From assembly GCA_947172705.1 (NCBI GenBank), contig CAMWCA010000017.1:1-58046 (forward strand): a stretch of 58,046 bases of DNA, read 5' to 3'. Position numbers and translations under genes: made by a program. Source of the DNA: an uncultured Lachnospiraceae bacterium (GTDB lineage: Bacteria; Bacillota; Clostridia; Lachnospirales; Lachnospiraceae). Shown here one piece after another: positions 25,944-35,243 of this stretch (within the stretch, counting starts at the first letter, position 1; each line of letters begins with the position of its first letter). Under the pieces are notes generated by a model. The model had not been told where the DNA came from, ran no database searches, and saw nothing but the letters and a program-made list of their open reading frames with translations.

Positions 25944-26342
25944 CTAAGCGAATTTTGCCAGCACTCCGTTGACAAAAGACGGGGATGAATCCTGTCCGAA
26001 TTTTTTGGCAAGCTCCACTGCTTCGTTGATGGCAACGCCGGTAGGAATTTCCTGATCATAAAAAATTTCATAGACTGCCAGCCGCAGAATGGTAAGATCC
26101 ACCTTTCCCATACGGTCAGTATTCCACCCCTGCACCTTATCATTCAAATTCTGATCAATTTCGTCCAGCTTTTCTACAATTTTGTTGAACTTTTCACTGA
26201 TTTGAGCGCTGTCCTTGAGCGCCGCCGTATTTTCCTCGTCCTCGAAGAAAAACGCTTCCTGCTCAGCCATCTCTTCCTTGGGATTAAATTCTACGCGAAA
26301 CAATAGCTTAAATATCTGTTCCCTTATTTCTCTTCTGCTCAT
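25944..26342 (-). CDS. nusB: Transcription antitermination factor NusB
   Basis: 132 aa all-helical. [20 protein letters not shown] at the N-terminus and [20 protein letters not shown] plus [20 protein letters not shown] in the second half are family signatures. Binds boxA RNA with NusE during rRNA transcription. Lies between asp23 and xseA, the usual clostridial order. Confidence 0.95.
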   Translation of the reverse strand: MSRREIREQIFKLLFRVEFNPKEEMAEQEAFFFEDEENTAALKDSAQISEKFNKIVEKLDEIDQNLNDKVQGWNTDRMGKVDLTILRLAVYEIFYDQEIPTGVAINEAVELAKKFGQDSSPSFVNGVLAKFA

Positions 26343-26359
26343 AAGTGTCCACCCTGCGC

Positions 26360-26746
26360 TTATTTATCCCTTGGTATATTGACACCTGCAATGCGAATAT
26401 CCACATCCAGCACCTCAAGCCCTGTCATATTCTCAATGGTTGATTTTACTCTTTCCTGTACCCGTTGGGAAACGGTCAATATATTATATCCATACTCGAT
26501 TACCAGCGCAAGTTCAGCTTTCACCTTTTTACTTAACACTTCCACTTTAACGCCTTTGGTAAGACTTTTAACACCCATTTTACTCATCAGATCATGGCTG
26601 ATATTGCCAGCCATAGAGGCAACGCCTTCAACCTCTGTCGCTGCAAGACCTGCAATCATTGCCACCACATCATCGGCAATCTTAACTGTCCCAAGGTCCT
26701 CGTCTTCCTGTAACACATATGTGTTCTGCTCAAAAGTTTTTTCCAT
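26360..26746 (-). CDS. Asp23/Gls24 family envelope stress protein
   Basis: 128 aa. The Asp23 domain shows [40 protein letters not shown] and [20 protein letters not shown]. Family members are membrane-associated or cytoplasmic proteins linked to alkaline shock and envelope homeostasis; the copy before nusB (amaP/yqhY type) is essential or growth-relevant in some Firmicutes. No transmembrane segment is present. Confidence 0.92.
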   Translation of the reverse strand: MEKTFEQNTYVLQEDEDLGTVKIADDVVAMIAGLAATEVEGVASMAGNISHDLMSKMGVKSLTKGVKVEVLSKKVKAELALVIEYGYNILTVSQRVQERVKSTIENMTGLEVLDVDIRIAGVNIPRDK

Positions 26747-26851
26747 AATAACGTTCCTTTCTCTTATTTACTGCAAGCCCTATTTATGCTTATCATACCA
26801 AAAATTCTGCTTTTTGCATAGCCCCAGCAGACAACAAAATCCCCACATTAT

Positions 26852-28093
26852 TTAAAGCCAAAAGCTAAGGCTTAACTGCTTCCTGTTTTCTGCATAGGAA
26901 ACTTTTCCCTCCTGTGCATTCAAATAAGTGAATATTTCCTGGTCCTCGATCATATATTTGAACATTTCCTGATAAACTGCATCGTCTGAACATTTCAGGG
27001 TTACATAGCTGCTCTCCCTGGCATATGCCCCGGAAAACACCCTTTTCAGCTTCTCAGTATCCAGCGCCGTGAAATAGCATCCTTCCCGGACATAATAATT
27101 GTCTTCCATAGCCTCGCACAAAGGCGGATCTATAACGGAATCAATTACATGGGTCTTCTCCAGCTGACTGGTGGTAACACAGAGATAATCATAATTGATA
27201 GGTGGAATGCTCTCCAGCATCTGGTCGCCGCTGCCTTCCACGATCTGATAAGAAGCGTCTCCCCATGTAGTATCTACATAATAGTAATCTCCATCCAGCT
27301 TTACCAGATTCCATGCATGTCCTTCTCCCTCCGAAACTCTACCCATGATCAATGTGGCTTCTATCCCTGCCTTTTGAAGCAGGTACTGGGTCGCCTTGGC
27401 ATAACCCTGGCAGACGCTTTTTCTTCCAATCAATACGGAACATATATTTTGATTGTCAGGCGCCTTGGCATCATACTCTGTCTGGTCGATGATATACTCA
27501 TAAATATACTTCACTTTTTCATACTCATCCAGCCCCTTGTCCATTCCAGCCAGACACTCTTTCACATATTCTCCGATCTGTTCCTCCTTCCCCTCCGCCT
27601 CTTCCTGTGACATATGATAAGTGCCGGAAAAAACAATCTTTTTGACCGTTTCCCTCAAAGTATATCTGGTCACAGTATAACCATCCACATAAAAAATTTC
27701 CGGATGATCGTTTAAGACACACTGAAAGACCTTTTCGATCATATCCGTATCCGTACAGGACAGCGACACCTCTTTTTCAAAATTCTGAAGGGTCTTTAAA
27801 ATTTCGGCATAAACAATCTGCTCTTCCTCCTCCAGTCTTTCATAATGAAAGCGTCCCGTCTGCTGCTTTCCGATATAAGCAGCTTCCTCCTGGGATATCA
27901 CCACATCAGCTTTTGTTCCATCTTCCTGTGTCTTTTCAAGCTGAGCAGTTGTGATTTCCTCTGAAGCTGCCGCATTTTGATTATGAAATTGTATCTCCCT
28001 GCGCTCTTCTCCATCCCCCAGCCCCGGAGCCGCACATCCTGTAAGCAGTAGAACACAGAAGAAAAACTGTAATATAAAACTTTTCATTTTCAT
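26852..28093 (-). CDS. Transglutaminase-like domain lipoprotein
   Basis: 413 aa. A lipoprotein signal peptide ends at [10 protein letters not shown], so the mature protein should be lipid-anchored on the cell surface. The transglutaminase-like domain (about 190-300) carries the catalytic triad pattern: Cys in [17 protein letters not shown], His in [19 protein letters not shown], Asp in VDTTWGD. Such secreted domains in Clostridia are usually thought to be peptidases or protein cross-linkers, but no substrate is known. It starts one base after the prfC stop. Confidence 0.85.
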   Translation of the reverse strand: MKMKSFILQFFFCVLLLTGCAAPGLGDGEERREIQFHNQNAAASEEITTAQLEKTQEDGTKADVVISQEEAAYIGKQQTGRFHYERLEEEEQIVYAEILKTLQNFEKEVSLSCTDTDMIEKVFQCVLNDHPEIFYVDGYTVTRYTLRETVKKIVFSGTYHMSQEEAEGKEEQIGEYVKECLAGMDKGLDEYEKVKYIYEYIIDQTEYDAKAPDNQNICSVLIGRKSVCQGYAKATQYLLQKAGIEATLIMGRVSEGEGHAWNLVKLDGDYYYVDTTWGDASYQIVEGSGDQMLESIPPINYDYLCVTTSQLEKTHVIDSVIDPPLCEAMEDNYYVREGCYFTALDTEKLKRVFSGAYARESSYVTLKCSDDAVYQEMFKYMIEDQEIFTYLNAQEGKVSYAENRKQLSLSFWL

Positions 28094-29686
28094 TTAATCA
28101 CGTCCAAACTCTGAAAGTATCAGTCCTTCATTTCGATCCAGGGTCATTCCCACACTCCAGGCATTTACAAACAAAAGAAGAGGATTGCCTTTTAAATCCT
28201 TAACCTTCTTCATATCTGACGTTCCTGTAAGTTTACTTAAATCAATGTCCTTATTTTCAATCCATCGAATATGCTCGTAAGGAAGGTTTTCCAGCTTGAT
28301 CTCCACATTATATTCATTTTCCAGACGGTATTTCAGCACGTCAAACTGCAATACGCCTACTACTCCTACTATAATTTCCTCCATACCGGTATTAAATTCC
28401 TGAAAGATCTGGATGGCTCCTTCCTGGGCGATCTGTGTGATTCCTTTCACAAACTGCTTCCTTTTCATGGTGTCCATCTGTCTTACTCTTGCAAAATGCT
28501 CCGGTGCAAAGGTAGGTATTCCCTCATATTGAAATTGCTCCTTTGGCATACAAATCGTGTCGCCAATGGAAAAGATTCCCGGATCAAACACACCGATAAT
28601 ATCCCCCGCATAAGCTTCATCCAATATTTTCCTTTCACTGGCCATGATCTGCTGGGGCTGGGAGAGACGCATCACCTTGCCTCCCTGCACGTGCTTTACT
28701 TCCATAGCCGCCTCATATTTACCGGAACAGATTCTCATAAATGCAATTCTGTCTCTATGAGCCTTATTCATATTTGCCTGGATCTTAAATACAAAGGCTG
28801 AGAACTCTTGTTGCGTAGGGGAAATCAGCCCTATATCGGCTTTTCGCGGCAAGGGTGTTGTGGTCATCTTCAGAAAATGCTGTAAAAAGAATTCCACGCC
28901 AAAGTTTGTAAGCGCCGATCCAAAAAATACCGGTGTCAATTCCCCTGCCTGCACCAGATCCAGATCAAATTCCGCGCTTGCGCCGTCCAGCAGCGCAATC
29001 TCATCCTGAAGCAGTTCCGCCGCCTCTTCTCCAATTGCTGCCAGAAGGGCATCCTGATCTCCTGCGGATATTTCCACGGATTCTCCCTCTTTTGTTCCTT
29101 TTTCAGTATCAGAATAGGTGATCACGCACTGCTTGTCCCTGTCATAAACCCCTTTGAATCTCTTGCCTGAGCCGATCGGCCAGTTGACAGGGCAGGTAGC
29201 GATTCCCAGTTCCTTTTCGATCTCATCCAGGAGTTCAAAGGTATCGTTGGCATCCCTGTCCATTTTATTGATAAAAGTAAAAATAGGTATTTTCCGCATA
29301 ACACAGACCTTAAAAAGCTTTCGGGTCTGCGCCTCCACGCCCTTGGACGCATCTATCACCATAACTGCCGAGTCCGCCGCCATCAACGTTCGGTAGGTAT
29401 CCTCTGAAAAGTCCTGATGCCCTGGCGTGTCAAGTATATTAATGCAGAAACCGTCATACTCAAACTGCAGTACCGATGAAGTGACGGAAATACCTCTCTC
29501 CTTTTCGATTTCCATCCAGTCGGAAACAGCGTGCCTTGCCGTTGCCTTTCCCTTAACGCTTCCTGCCAGGTTGATCGCACCCCCATACAAAAGAAATTTT
29601 TCCGTAAGGGTGGTTTTCCCTGCATCCGGATGAGAGATAATCGCAAAGGTTCTTCTTCTGTTTATTTCCTGATCGTAATTATTCAA
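28094..29686 (-). CDS. prfC: Peptide chain release factor 3
   Basis: 530 aa GTPase that recycles RF1/RF2. G1 motif ISHPDAGKTTLTEKF, G3 DTPGHQDFSEDTYRTL, G4 FINKMDRD; elongation-factor domains 2 and 3 follow. The start is a TTG at 29686 with GGAGG at 29699-29695, 8 nt away; this gives the usual RF3 length. An in-frame ATG 45 bp upstream lies inside a hairpin (29717-29748) and has no ribosome binding site, so it is rejected. Confidence 0.93.
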   Translation of the reverse strand: MNNYDQEINRRRTFAIISHPDAGKTTLTEKFLLYGGAINLAGSVKGKATARHAVSDWMEIEKERGISVTSSVLQFEYDGFCINILDTPGHQDFSEDTYRTLMAADSAVMVIDASKGVEAQTRKLFKVCVMRKIPIFTFINKMDRDANDTFELLDEIEKELGIATCPVNWPIGSGKRFKGVYDRDKQCVITYSDTEKGTKEGESVEISAGDQDALLAAIGEEAAELLQDEIALLDGASAEFDLDLVQAGELTPVFFGSALTNFGVEFFLQHFLKMTTTPLPRKADIGLISPTQQEFSAFVFKIQANMNKAHRDRIAFMRICSGKYEAAMEVKHVQGGKVMRLSQPQQIMASERKILDEAYAGDIIGVFDPGIFSIGDTICMPKEQFQYEGIPTFAPEHFARVRQMDTMKRKQFVKGITQIAQEGAIQIFQEFNTGMEEIIVGVVGVLQFDVLKYRLENEYNVEIKLENLPYEHIRWIENKDIDLSKLTGTSDMKKVKDLKGNPLLLFVNAWSVGMTLDRNEGLILSEFGRD

Positions 29687-29716
29687 CTGTTTTTCCTCCA
29701 AGTATTTCAGACATAG

Positions 29717-29748
29717 GGAAACAGGAGTCATCCCCGGCGCCTGTTTCC
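29717..29748 (-). terminator. Hairpin between the spoIIIA operon and prfC
   Basis: GGAAACAGG and CCTGTTTCC form a 9-bp stem with a 14-nt loop, after spoIIIAH and just upstream of prfC. The 3' side lacks a clear U-run, so it may be a weak terminator or a processing site rather than a strong stop. Confidence 0.45.
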
Positions 29749-29818
29749 AAATTGTCCGTCTCTTCTATTCTCCTGTAATAGGATACCACATTTTTTTAAA
29801 TATAGCATCTATTTCTTC

Positions 29819-30565
29819 TCACTCTGCGGTCAGGCTGCTGATAATCACGGCATCCGCCGGTACGCCGGTCTTACGAATAACGATATCCTCGATCTGGGCG
29901 CGCTGTGCCTCTGTCAGTTCAGCGGCATTTACCACAACATCCACCGTTCCATCGGTAATACTTACCACCACATCGTCAAACCCCTTGCTCTCCAGAAGAA
30001 TCTCCGCCGCCGTTTCCTTTTCTGCAATATCGGTGATTGCAATCATATTACTGACTGCCTCCTGCTTCTGCTCCTCGCTGATGTTTACATTGTTGATAAT
30101 TTCCAGAAGCGTTTCTTTATTTTTGGCACGGGTCTGTTCTTTTAAGAGTCTTGCCCCTGAAAGAGAATTTAAACTGGATGCAGAAGTAAATACCGCCTCA
30201 CCCGGCGTTTCTCCTTCTGAAAGCTGCTCATCTACATTCTGCAGCATATCCTGGGTCATATTCTCCGCCATAACCTCGCTCATGGTTTCATCCAGATAAT
30301 TGTCCTCTGAGAGCACCACATCAGAATCCAGGCTTCCGATCTCGCTATAGTCTGCCTGCTCCATATCCTCATCGGATATTTCAAACAATGACGCAACATC
30401 CGCATCTGTCTGTGCCTGCTCCTCCGCCACTACGGTATCGGAACCTGTTGTCATAATCTCTTCTTCCGTAATCCTGCTGCCGGCAAAATTCAGGTATCCT
30501 GCAACTGCAATCATAATTGCCAGCGCTGTGATCATAATCTGATTTTTTTTCACCATATTTTTCAA
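29819..30565 (-). CDS. spoIIIAH: Stage III sporulation protein AH
   Basis: 248 aa. One N-terminal membrane segment (MITALAIMIAVAGYLNFAGS) and a C-terminal YscJ/FliF-like ring-building domain (about 165-245: LLEIINNVNISEEQKQEAVS, KGFDDVVVSITDGTVDVVVN). The middle is a long acidic low-complexity linker. SpoIIIAH in the mother-cell membrane binds SpoIIQ of the forespore, forming the channel across the intermembrane space. Last gene of the spoIIIA operon. Confidence 0.95.
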   Translation of the reverse strand: MKNMVKKNQIMITALAIMIAVAGYLNFAGSRITEEEIMTTGSDTVVAEEQAQTDADVASLFEISDEDMEQADYSEIGSLDSDVVLSEDNYLDETMSEVMAENMTQDMLQNVDEQLSEGETPGEAVFTSASSLNSLSGARLLKEQTRAKNKETLLEIINNVNISEEQKQEAVSNMIAITDIAEKETAAEILLESKGFDDVVVSITDGTVDVVVNAAELTEAQRAQIEDIVIRKTGVPADAVIISSLTAE

Positions 30566-30580
30566 GTCCGCTTCTCCTTC

Positions 30581-31228
30581 TTATTGTGATATCATCTTAA
30601 CTACTTTAATTTTATGTGCTTCTATGCCAAATAATGCCTGAATTGCTTCTGTTATATTTTGTACCGTTTTCACGTTACCGCCCCCCTGGGCGCAGACTAC
30701 AACTCCCTCTACTCTGGGAGACAATACCTTCTTTACATAAGGCGTCTCCTTGTTCCCCTGGTATACGGTTTCTTCCTGATCGCTGATGCTGGTGGTATTT
30801 CGGCTGCCGCCTGCGGAATCCACCTCTGTGGTGCCGTCTCTCACCGTATTGATATCCTTTTCCACCACTGCCTCCCCGGAGCTTTCCAGGGTAACCATTA
30901 CCCTGACTTTTCCAACGCCCTCCATGGCGCTCAACAGCCTTTCAAGAGAATCCTCCAGAGAGGCGGCATAAGCAAGCATCGTATTTTCTTTCAAATCCTC
31001 CCTCTGTTCTTTGGAGGTATCAGAGAGCAGCTCTGACTGTATATCCAGAATAGCATTTTCACTGTCCCATTGACTGGACTTTGACACACTTTTCTGCTCT
31101 TTTTTTTCCACCGGCCAAACAATCACCATGAGCAGGATTCCCATCAACAATATGATCAGGAAATGATCCTTCGAAAGTTTGAAGCCTGCTTTTTTTTCCG
31201 TGCTTTTTTCCTCCATATAGATGTCCAT
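30581..31228 (-). CDS. spoIIIAG: Stage III sporulation protein AG
   Basis: 215 aa. N-terminal membrane segment (HFLIILLMGILLMVIVWPV) and a C-terminal domain with LERLLSAMEGVGKVRVMVTL and VEGVVVCAQGGGNVKTVQN, the ring-forming segment of SpoIIIAG, which assembles a large ring on the mother-cell side of the channel. Sixteen bases upstream of spoIIIAH. Confidence 0.95.
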   Translation of the reverse strand: MDIYMEEKSTEKKAGFKLSKDHFLIILLMGILLMVIVWPVEKKEQKSVSKSSQWDSENAILDIQSELLSDTSKEQREDLKENTMLAYAASLEDSLERLLSAMEGVGKVRVMVTLESSGEAVVEKDINTVRDGTTEVDSAGGSRNTTSISDQEETVYQGNKETPYVKKVLSPRVEGVVVCAQGGGNVKTVQNITEAIQALFGIEAHKIKVVKMISQ

Positions 31229-31270
31229 ACCTTTCCGCCAGTCAGATTCTCACCGGATATACTTTTTCTC

Positions 31271-31804
31271 CTACTGAAACAGGATGCAGATCTGCTCCTC
31301 ATCCATTCCAATACAGTTTCCATACAGATTCTTCAATTCTTCTTCCTTATTTTCGGTTTCTTCATGTTCTCCCAGGGAAACAGGTGCAATTCGAATTTCC
31401 TTTTCCCCTTCCCGCGTCCTTTCAGTAACTGTCAGGGTAATTTTCCCTGTGGTATCATGTTCTGTGAGATCCACCCCTGTTACCTGATAGCTTCCCTCAC
31501 ACCCTTCCAGCTGTTCTTTTATTTCCTGCTCCATCTCCTCATATACCGCCTTTTGTGTATCCTCCATCTCCATTTCCATGCTGCCTGCCTGAATCTGCTC
31601 CTCCATGATTCTAATCTTTTCCCCTATTTCCTGCTGCTTTTCTTCATTTAAAAACAACCCGAAAATGGGTTCTGTAATGCGGAGGATCATAATAATTCCC
31701 ACCAGAATCCTGACATATTTCACATAGGAGCTGCCAGGCACAAAAAACATAATTGCCTGAGCAATGATCATAAAAATACAGATTTCCTTCACAATTCCAA
31801 CCAT
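31271..31804 (-). CDS. spoIIIAF: Stage III sporulation protein AF
   Basis: 177 aa. Two transmembrane helices at the N-terminus (ICIFMIIAQAIMFFVPG; YVRILVGIIMILRITEPIF) followed by a soluble domain with a ferredoxin-like ring-building motif (TGVDLTEHDTTGKITLTV). The start at 31804 places the first helix at the N-terminus; longer in-frame readings would overlap spoIIIAE and add unrelated sequence. Confidence 0.92.
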   Translation of the reverse strand: MVGIVKEICIFMIIAQAIMFFVPGSSYVKYVRILVGIIMILRITEPIFGLFLNEEKQQEIGEKIRIMEEQIQAGSMEMEMEDTQKAVYEEMEQEIKEQLEGCEGSYQVTGVDLTEHDTTGKITLTVTERTREGEKEIRIAPVSLGEHEETENKEEELKNLYGNCIGMDEEQICILFQ

Positions 31805-31815
31805 ATTCTGCCCCC

Positions 31816-32979
31816 CTAAGACGAAACCGTATAGGAAACCACCGCAATTACAATGATAAATAAAATCACTGCGGTGAAAACACAGCGCAGGAGAAGCCCG
31901 CAGCCCTCCCCTACTCTGTCTGCGCATAAAGCAATTCGTTTGTCACTGACGATCCCTGTAATTGCTGCCCCCAGCTTAACAGTGCCAGTTACAATTAAAA
32001 TTTTTAAAAGAGGCATCAGACAGGCGCCAAAAAGTAAAATCAGCATCAACACGCCCATCCCGTTTTTAATCAGCACCGCCGACCCCAGCATCAACTCCAC
32101 CACGCCTTCCGTTACACTTCCAATCCCCGGAATCGCTGCTGCCGCTTTCCGCATTGCCGTAATTTTTAATCCCGATGCAACCGGCACAATAACAGCTTGT
32201 ACAAAGCTGAGCCCAGTCACTGTTCCCAGAGAAATCTTTAGCGCCAGGGAAATTCCCTTTTTGAAAAAATCCAACAGCAGCGTCAGTTTTTCTTCTGTCC
32301 AAAGACCGTTTAGCAGCGCCAGCATTACATAGCTGTAGATCAACGGTACCATCACCGCATTTAAAAAGCTTTCCACCAGATACGCCACCGCAAGCATCAA
32401 CTGGTAATAATAAACGCCGGAAGCCGCTCCCTGCGCCGTTCCCACTACAATGCTATAGGTGGGGATAAACAGCTTTACAAATAAAACAATTCCTTCCATG
32501 GTATCGGAAGCAATTTCCGATACAAAAAGAAAAACTTTCGTGAGAATCACCATGAGAAAAAGATAAAGGAAATAAAAACCTGCCTGGGCGATCTGCTGCC
32601 CTGCAAATAAATCGGAAAATTCGGAAAAAAGCGCTGATACCACTCCCAAAATTAATATGTAAATAAAAATCTGTCTTAAGCCGGACAGTTCTCCCCCCAA
32701 ACCGGCGCCGATCTGACCTGTCAGCATCTTGAAAGCCTCCAACACCCGCCCCTCTAATATCATTGTGAAAAGCGTTTCCGCATCAATCTCCATGCCCGGG
32801 AAAAGGTCGTCCATACTTTCATTAATGGAATCCAGACTGCCGGAATCCAGCCAGCGGTCTACATAATCAAAATCATCCTTTTCTTCCCCCGTCTGTGCCG
32901 CCAGGGCTTTTATGGGAGTCCAAAGAAATATTGTCAGAATCCCCATGATACAGCCAAAACAAATAGCCACCTTTCTCAC
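31816..32979 (-). CDS. spoIIIAE: Stage III sporulation protein AE
   Basis: 387 aa polytopic membrane protein with an apparent N-terminal signal sequence (CFGCIMGILTIFLWTPIKALA) and about seven further transmembrane segments in the last 270 residues. KGISLALKISLGTVTGLSFV and ITAMRKAAAAIPGIGSVTEG are conserved SpoIIIAE stretches. It is the putative membrane core of the mother-cell export complex. Confidence 0.95.
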   Translation of the reverse strand: MRKVAICFGCIMGILTIFLWTPIKALAAQTGEEKDDFDYVDRWLDSGSLDSINESMDDLFPGMEIDAETLFTMILEGRVLEAFKMLTGQIGAGLGGELSGLRQIFIYILILGVVSALFSEFSDLFAGQQIAQAGFYFLYLFLMVILTKVFLFVSEIASDTMEGIVLFVKLFIPTYSIVVGTAQGAASGVYYYQLMLAVAYLVESFLNAVMVPLIYSYVMLALLNGLWTEEKLTLLLDFFKKGISLALKISLGTVTGLSFVQAVIVPVASGLKITAMRKAAAAIPGIGSVTEGVVELMLGSAVLIKNGMGVLMLILLFGACLMPLLKILIVTGTVKLGAAITGIVSDKRIALCADRVGEGCGLLLRCVFTAVILFIIVIAVVSYTVSS

Positions 32980-32992
32980 GATTCCACTTCTC

Positions 32993-33379
32993 CTACCCTG
33001 CTATGGCATTGATGTTCTCGATCACCGCCGTCAGAACCGGTATGCCCATCAGCAGTACCGAAAGCTTTCCAAAGATTTCTATCTGCCCTGCCACTGCCCC
33101 GTAGCCTGCATCCTTACAGATGGACGCGCAAAACTCGCAGACATAGGTAATGCCAACCGCTTTAAAAAGAAATCCCAGGTAATTTCCGCTTCCCTTTAAA
33201 TAATTTTCCAGTTCCCTTACTCTTCCCAGAAGAGTCTCCAGCCCGCTCAGGGAAAGGGTGAATATGATCAGGCAGACCGCTGCCCCCAGATATAAACCAT
33301 ATTCAGGTCTGTTTGATTTAAACTGCAGGGCAAGCATCACCCCCGCAATTCCCAATACCCCTATTTTTACAATTCCCAT
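32993..33379 (-). CDS. spoIIIAD: Stage III sporulation protein AD
   Basis: 128 aa with four hydrophobic segments. VKIGVLGIAGVMLALQFKSN, and FLFKAVGITYVCEFCASICK followed by DAGYGAVAGQIEIFGK, are characteristic. Resembles a fused or extended SpoIIIAC; both are FliQ/FliP-like minor membrane components. Fourteen bp downstream of spoIIIAC. Confidence 0.94.
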   Translation of the reverse strand: MGIVKIGVLGIAGVMLALQFKSNRPEYGLYLGAAVCLIIFTLSLSGLETLLGRVRELENYLKGSGNYLGFLFKAVGITYVCEFCASICKDAGYGAVAGQIEIFGKLSVLLMGIPVLTAVIENINAIAG

Positions 33380-33393
33380 TCCTTTGCCTCCCG

Positions 33394-33588
33394 TTACAGA
33401 CTGAACAGATCCTGTATCATAATAAACAGATCATAAATATACGGTAAGATCCAGGTGAGTACCAAAATCAACCCTGCAAGAGAAATCAGAAAGGCATGCT
33501 CCTCTCTTCCGCTGTGCTTTAAGATCTGCCCTAAAATAGTGATCAGAATGCCAACGGCTGCTATTTTAAAAATCAGGCTTATCTCCAT
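33394..33588 (-). CDS. spoIIIAC: Stage III sporulation protein AC
   Basis: 64 aa with two transmembrane helices (ISLIFKIAAVGILITILGQI; AFLISLAGLILVLTWILPYI). Length and the KHSGREEHAFLISLAG loop are exact for the family. The ATG at 33588 follows an AGGAGG; an ATG five codons earlier leaves no room for a site. Confidence 0.94.
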   Translation of the reverse strand: MEISLIFKIAAVGILITILGQILKHSGREEHAFLISLAGLILVLTWILPYIYDLFIMIQDLFSL

Positions 33589-33606
33589 ATTTCCTCCTGT
33601 CATTCT

Positions 33607-34122
33607 CTATAAAAGCAGAATGGATAGCAACACTCCCGCTGCCGCTCCAAAGCTCATGATCATTTTATTTTTATTCTTTTGTTCTTCCTCTAATTCCCGA
33701 ATGTGCAGACCGATCTCCCGCAGCAATTCATCCAATGCCTTTGCCTGTGCATTTTCCTCCATAAAACCAAGACTTTCCGGGAGATCCAGAATCAGCTTTT
33801 TTTCTTCTCTGCTCAGGGGCTCCATTTCCAGCGCCGCCCCCATGCACGCTCTCCAAACCAGGGGAAAATTTTCTCCCTTATCACAGCTTCTCTCATACAC
33901 TTCTTCAAATGCCTTTTGGAACGCTCCTTTTTCCTTTTGCGCCATCCTCCACAGTGCTTCCGGAATCGTCGCTTTCTGATACGCAATATAATATTGAAGA
34001 TTTTCCAGCATACTCCGGAGCTGCTTTAACAGAGCGAGGCGTTTTACCGTCTCCCTGCAAAGGCTCCAGGCAAAGCCTATGCTTCCAATTATTGCCATGA
34101 CGCTGCCTGCTATGCGGAACAT
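33607..34122 (-). CDS. spoIIIAB: Stage III sporulation protein AB
   Basis: 171 aa with a hydrophobic N-terminus (IAGSVMAIIGSIGFAWSL) and a C-terminal membrane segment (IMSFGAAAGVLLSILLL). The middle helical domain (LLKQLRSMLENLQYYIAYQK, ILDLPESLGFMEENAQAKAL) matches SpoIIIAB, which resembles the GspF-type platform fold. Overlaps the spoIIIAA end by 13 bp. Confidence 0.93.
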   Translation of the reverse strand: MFRIAGSVMAIIGSIGFAWSLCRETVKRLALLKQLRSMLENLQYYIAYQKATIPEALWRMAQKEKGAFQKAFEEVYERSCDKGENFPLVWRACMGAALEMEPLSREEKKLILDLPESLGFMEENAQAKALDELLREIGLHIRELEEEQKNKNKMIMSFGAAAGVLLSILLL

Positions 34123-35111
34123 CTCACAGCACCTGCTTCCTGGTATAATTGCTTCTGATTTTGATCAAGAATTCTCCTGATCCTGCAGATCCCTTTCCTT
34201 TTTTCCAAAAAAACGTACCTCTCAAAAAGCATTTCCGGACAATACCTTGCCGTCCCGCCATCCTGCTGCTCTTCACATCCTATACGGTTTCTTACATCCT
34301 CCATAGAGTCCCCATGCATGGTGGCAACAACACTGCTGCCACTCTGAAGTATCTGAAATACCGCATGAACATCATCGTATCCCCCGATCTCATCTACCGC
34401 CACGACCACAGGCGCCATGGAGCGCATCAACAGCATCATTCCCTGCACCTTCGGGCTGCCGTCCAGCACATCTGTCCTGAAACCAATTTTATTTTGGGGA
34501 ATCCCCATAAAACTGCCTGCTATCTCCGATCGCTCGTCCACCACTCCCACCTGTCTGCCCGTCCCATAGGCGTTTCCCTCCGACACCTGCCTGATAATAT
34601 CTCTTAAAAGAGTGGTTTTTCCACAGCCCGGCGGAGAAACCAAAAGGGTATTTAAAAATCTGTTGTTTTCGTATAAATAGCACATTGCCTCATCTGCCGC
34701 CCCAAGGATCTCATGGGAAATACGGATGTTCATAAATCGAATGTGGGTCATATTTCTGATCATACCGTTTTCATTCAAGACCACCTGTCCCGCCATTCCG
34801 ATCCTGTGTCCTCCGGGAACTGTTAAAAACCCCTGCCTGATCTCATGCTCGAAGGCATACATGGAATACCGGCAGACATTCTTGAGGATCTCCTCCATTT
34901 CTCTTTCCGTCATATACCAGGCGTCCTCCAGGCCATTTCCCAGATACCCTTTCCCCGACAGGAACCTTTCCTCTCCTCCTATGATCAGCCTTACCGGCTG
35001 CCCCACTCCCAGCCTGATTTCCTGTAGTTTGTCCACCTGCAAAAGGGCATGATTCCATCTTGCCTTCATATGATCGGGAAATATCCGTACAATTTCTTCT
35101 CTTTTTGTCAT
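34110..35111 (-). CDS. spoIIIAA: Stage III sporulation protein AA (secretion-type ATPase)
   Basis: 333 aa. Walker A LVSPPGCGKTTLLRDIIRQV, the VVDERSEIAGSFMG segment and Walker B APVVVAVDEIGGYDD place it among secretion-type AAA ATPases related to GspE/FliI. It powers the mother-cell export apparatus. The ATG at 35111 follows AGAGGTG at 6 nt; a GTG three codons earlier is part of that site. First gene of the operon. Confidence 0.95.
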   Translation of the reverse strand: MTKREEIVRIFPDHMKARWNHALLQVDKLQEIRLGVGQPVRLIIGGEERFLSGKGYLGNGLEDAWYMTEREMEEILKNVCRYSMYAFEHEIRQGFLTVPGGHRIGMAGQVVLNENGMIRNMTHIRFMNIRISHEILGAADEAMCYLYENNRFLNTLLVSPPGCGKTTLLRDIIRQVSEGNAYGTGRQVGVVDERSEIAGSFMGIPQNKIGFRTDVLDGSPKVQGMMLLMRSMAPVVVAVDEIGGYDDVHAVFQILQSGSSVVATMHGDSMEDVRNRIGCEEQQDGGTARYCPEMLFERYVFLEKRKGICRIRRILDQNQKQLYQEAGAVRCSA

Positions 35112-35163
35112 TGCATTCACCTCTTATCCCAATATATGATGATTTGTCCAATTTAGAACAGCA

Positions 35164-35197
35164 AAACCGGGATCTCCTGTCAGGGAAATCCCGGTTT
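35164..35197 (-). terminator. Terminator between pnp and spoIIIAA
   Basis: AAACCGGGAT (35164-35173) and ATCCCGGTTT (35188-35197) form a 10-bp perfect stem; on the minus strand it is followed by TTTTGCTGTT. It separates the vegetative pnp unit from the sporulation operon. Confidence 0.8.
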
Positions 35198-35243
35198 CTA
35201 AAATATAATCTGTATTTTGATTTCAAAAAACCAAAGTCTGTTC

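Noticed and set aside
29687..29731. ATG start for prfC 15 codons upstream
   Set aside because: It falls inside a hairpin, has no ribosome binding site and makes the protein longer than the family norm.
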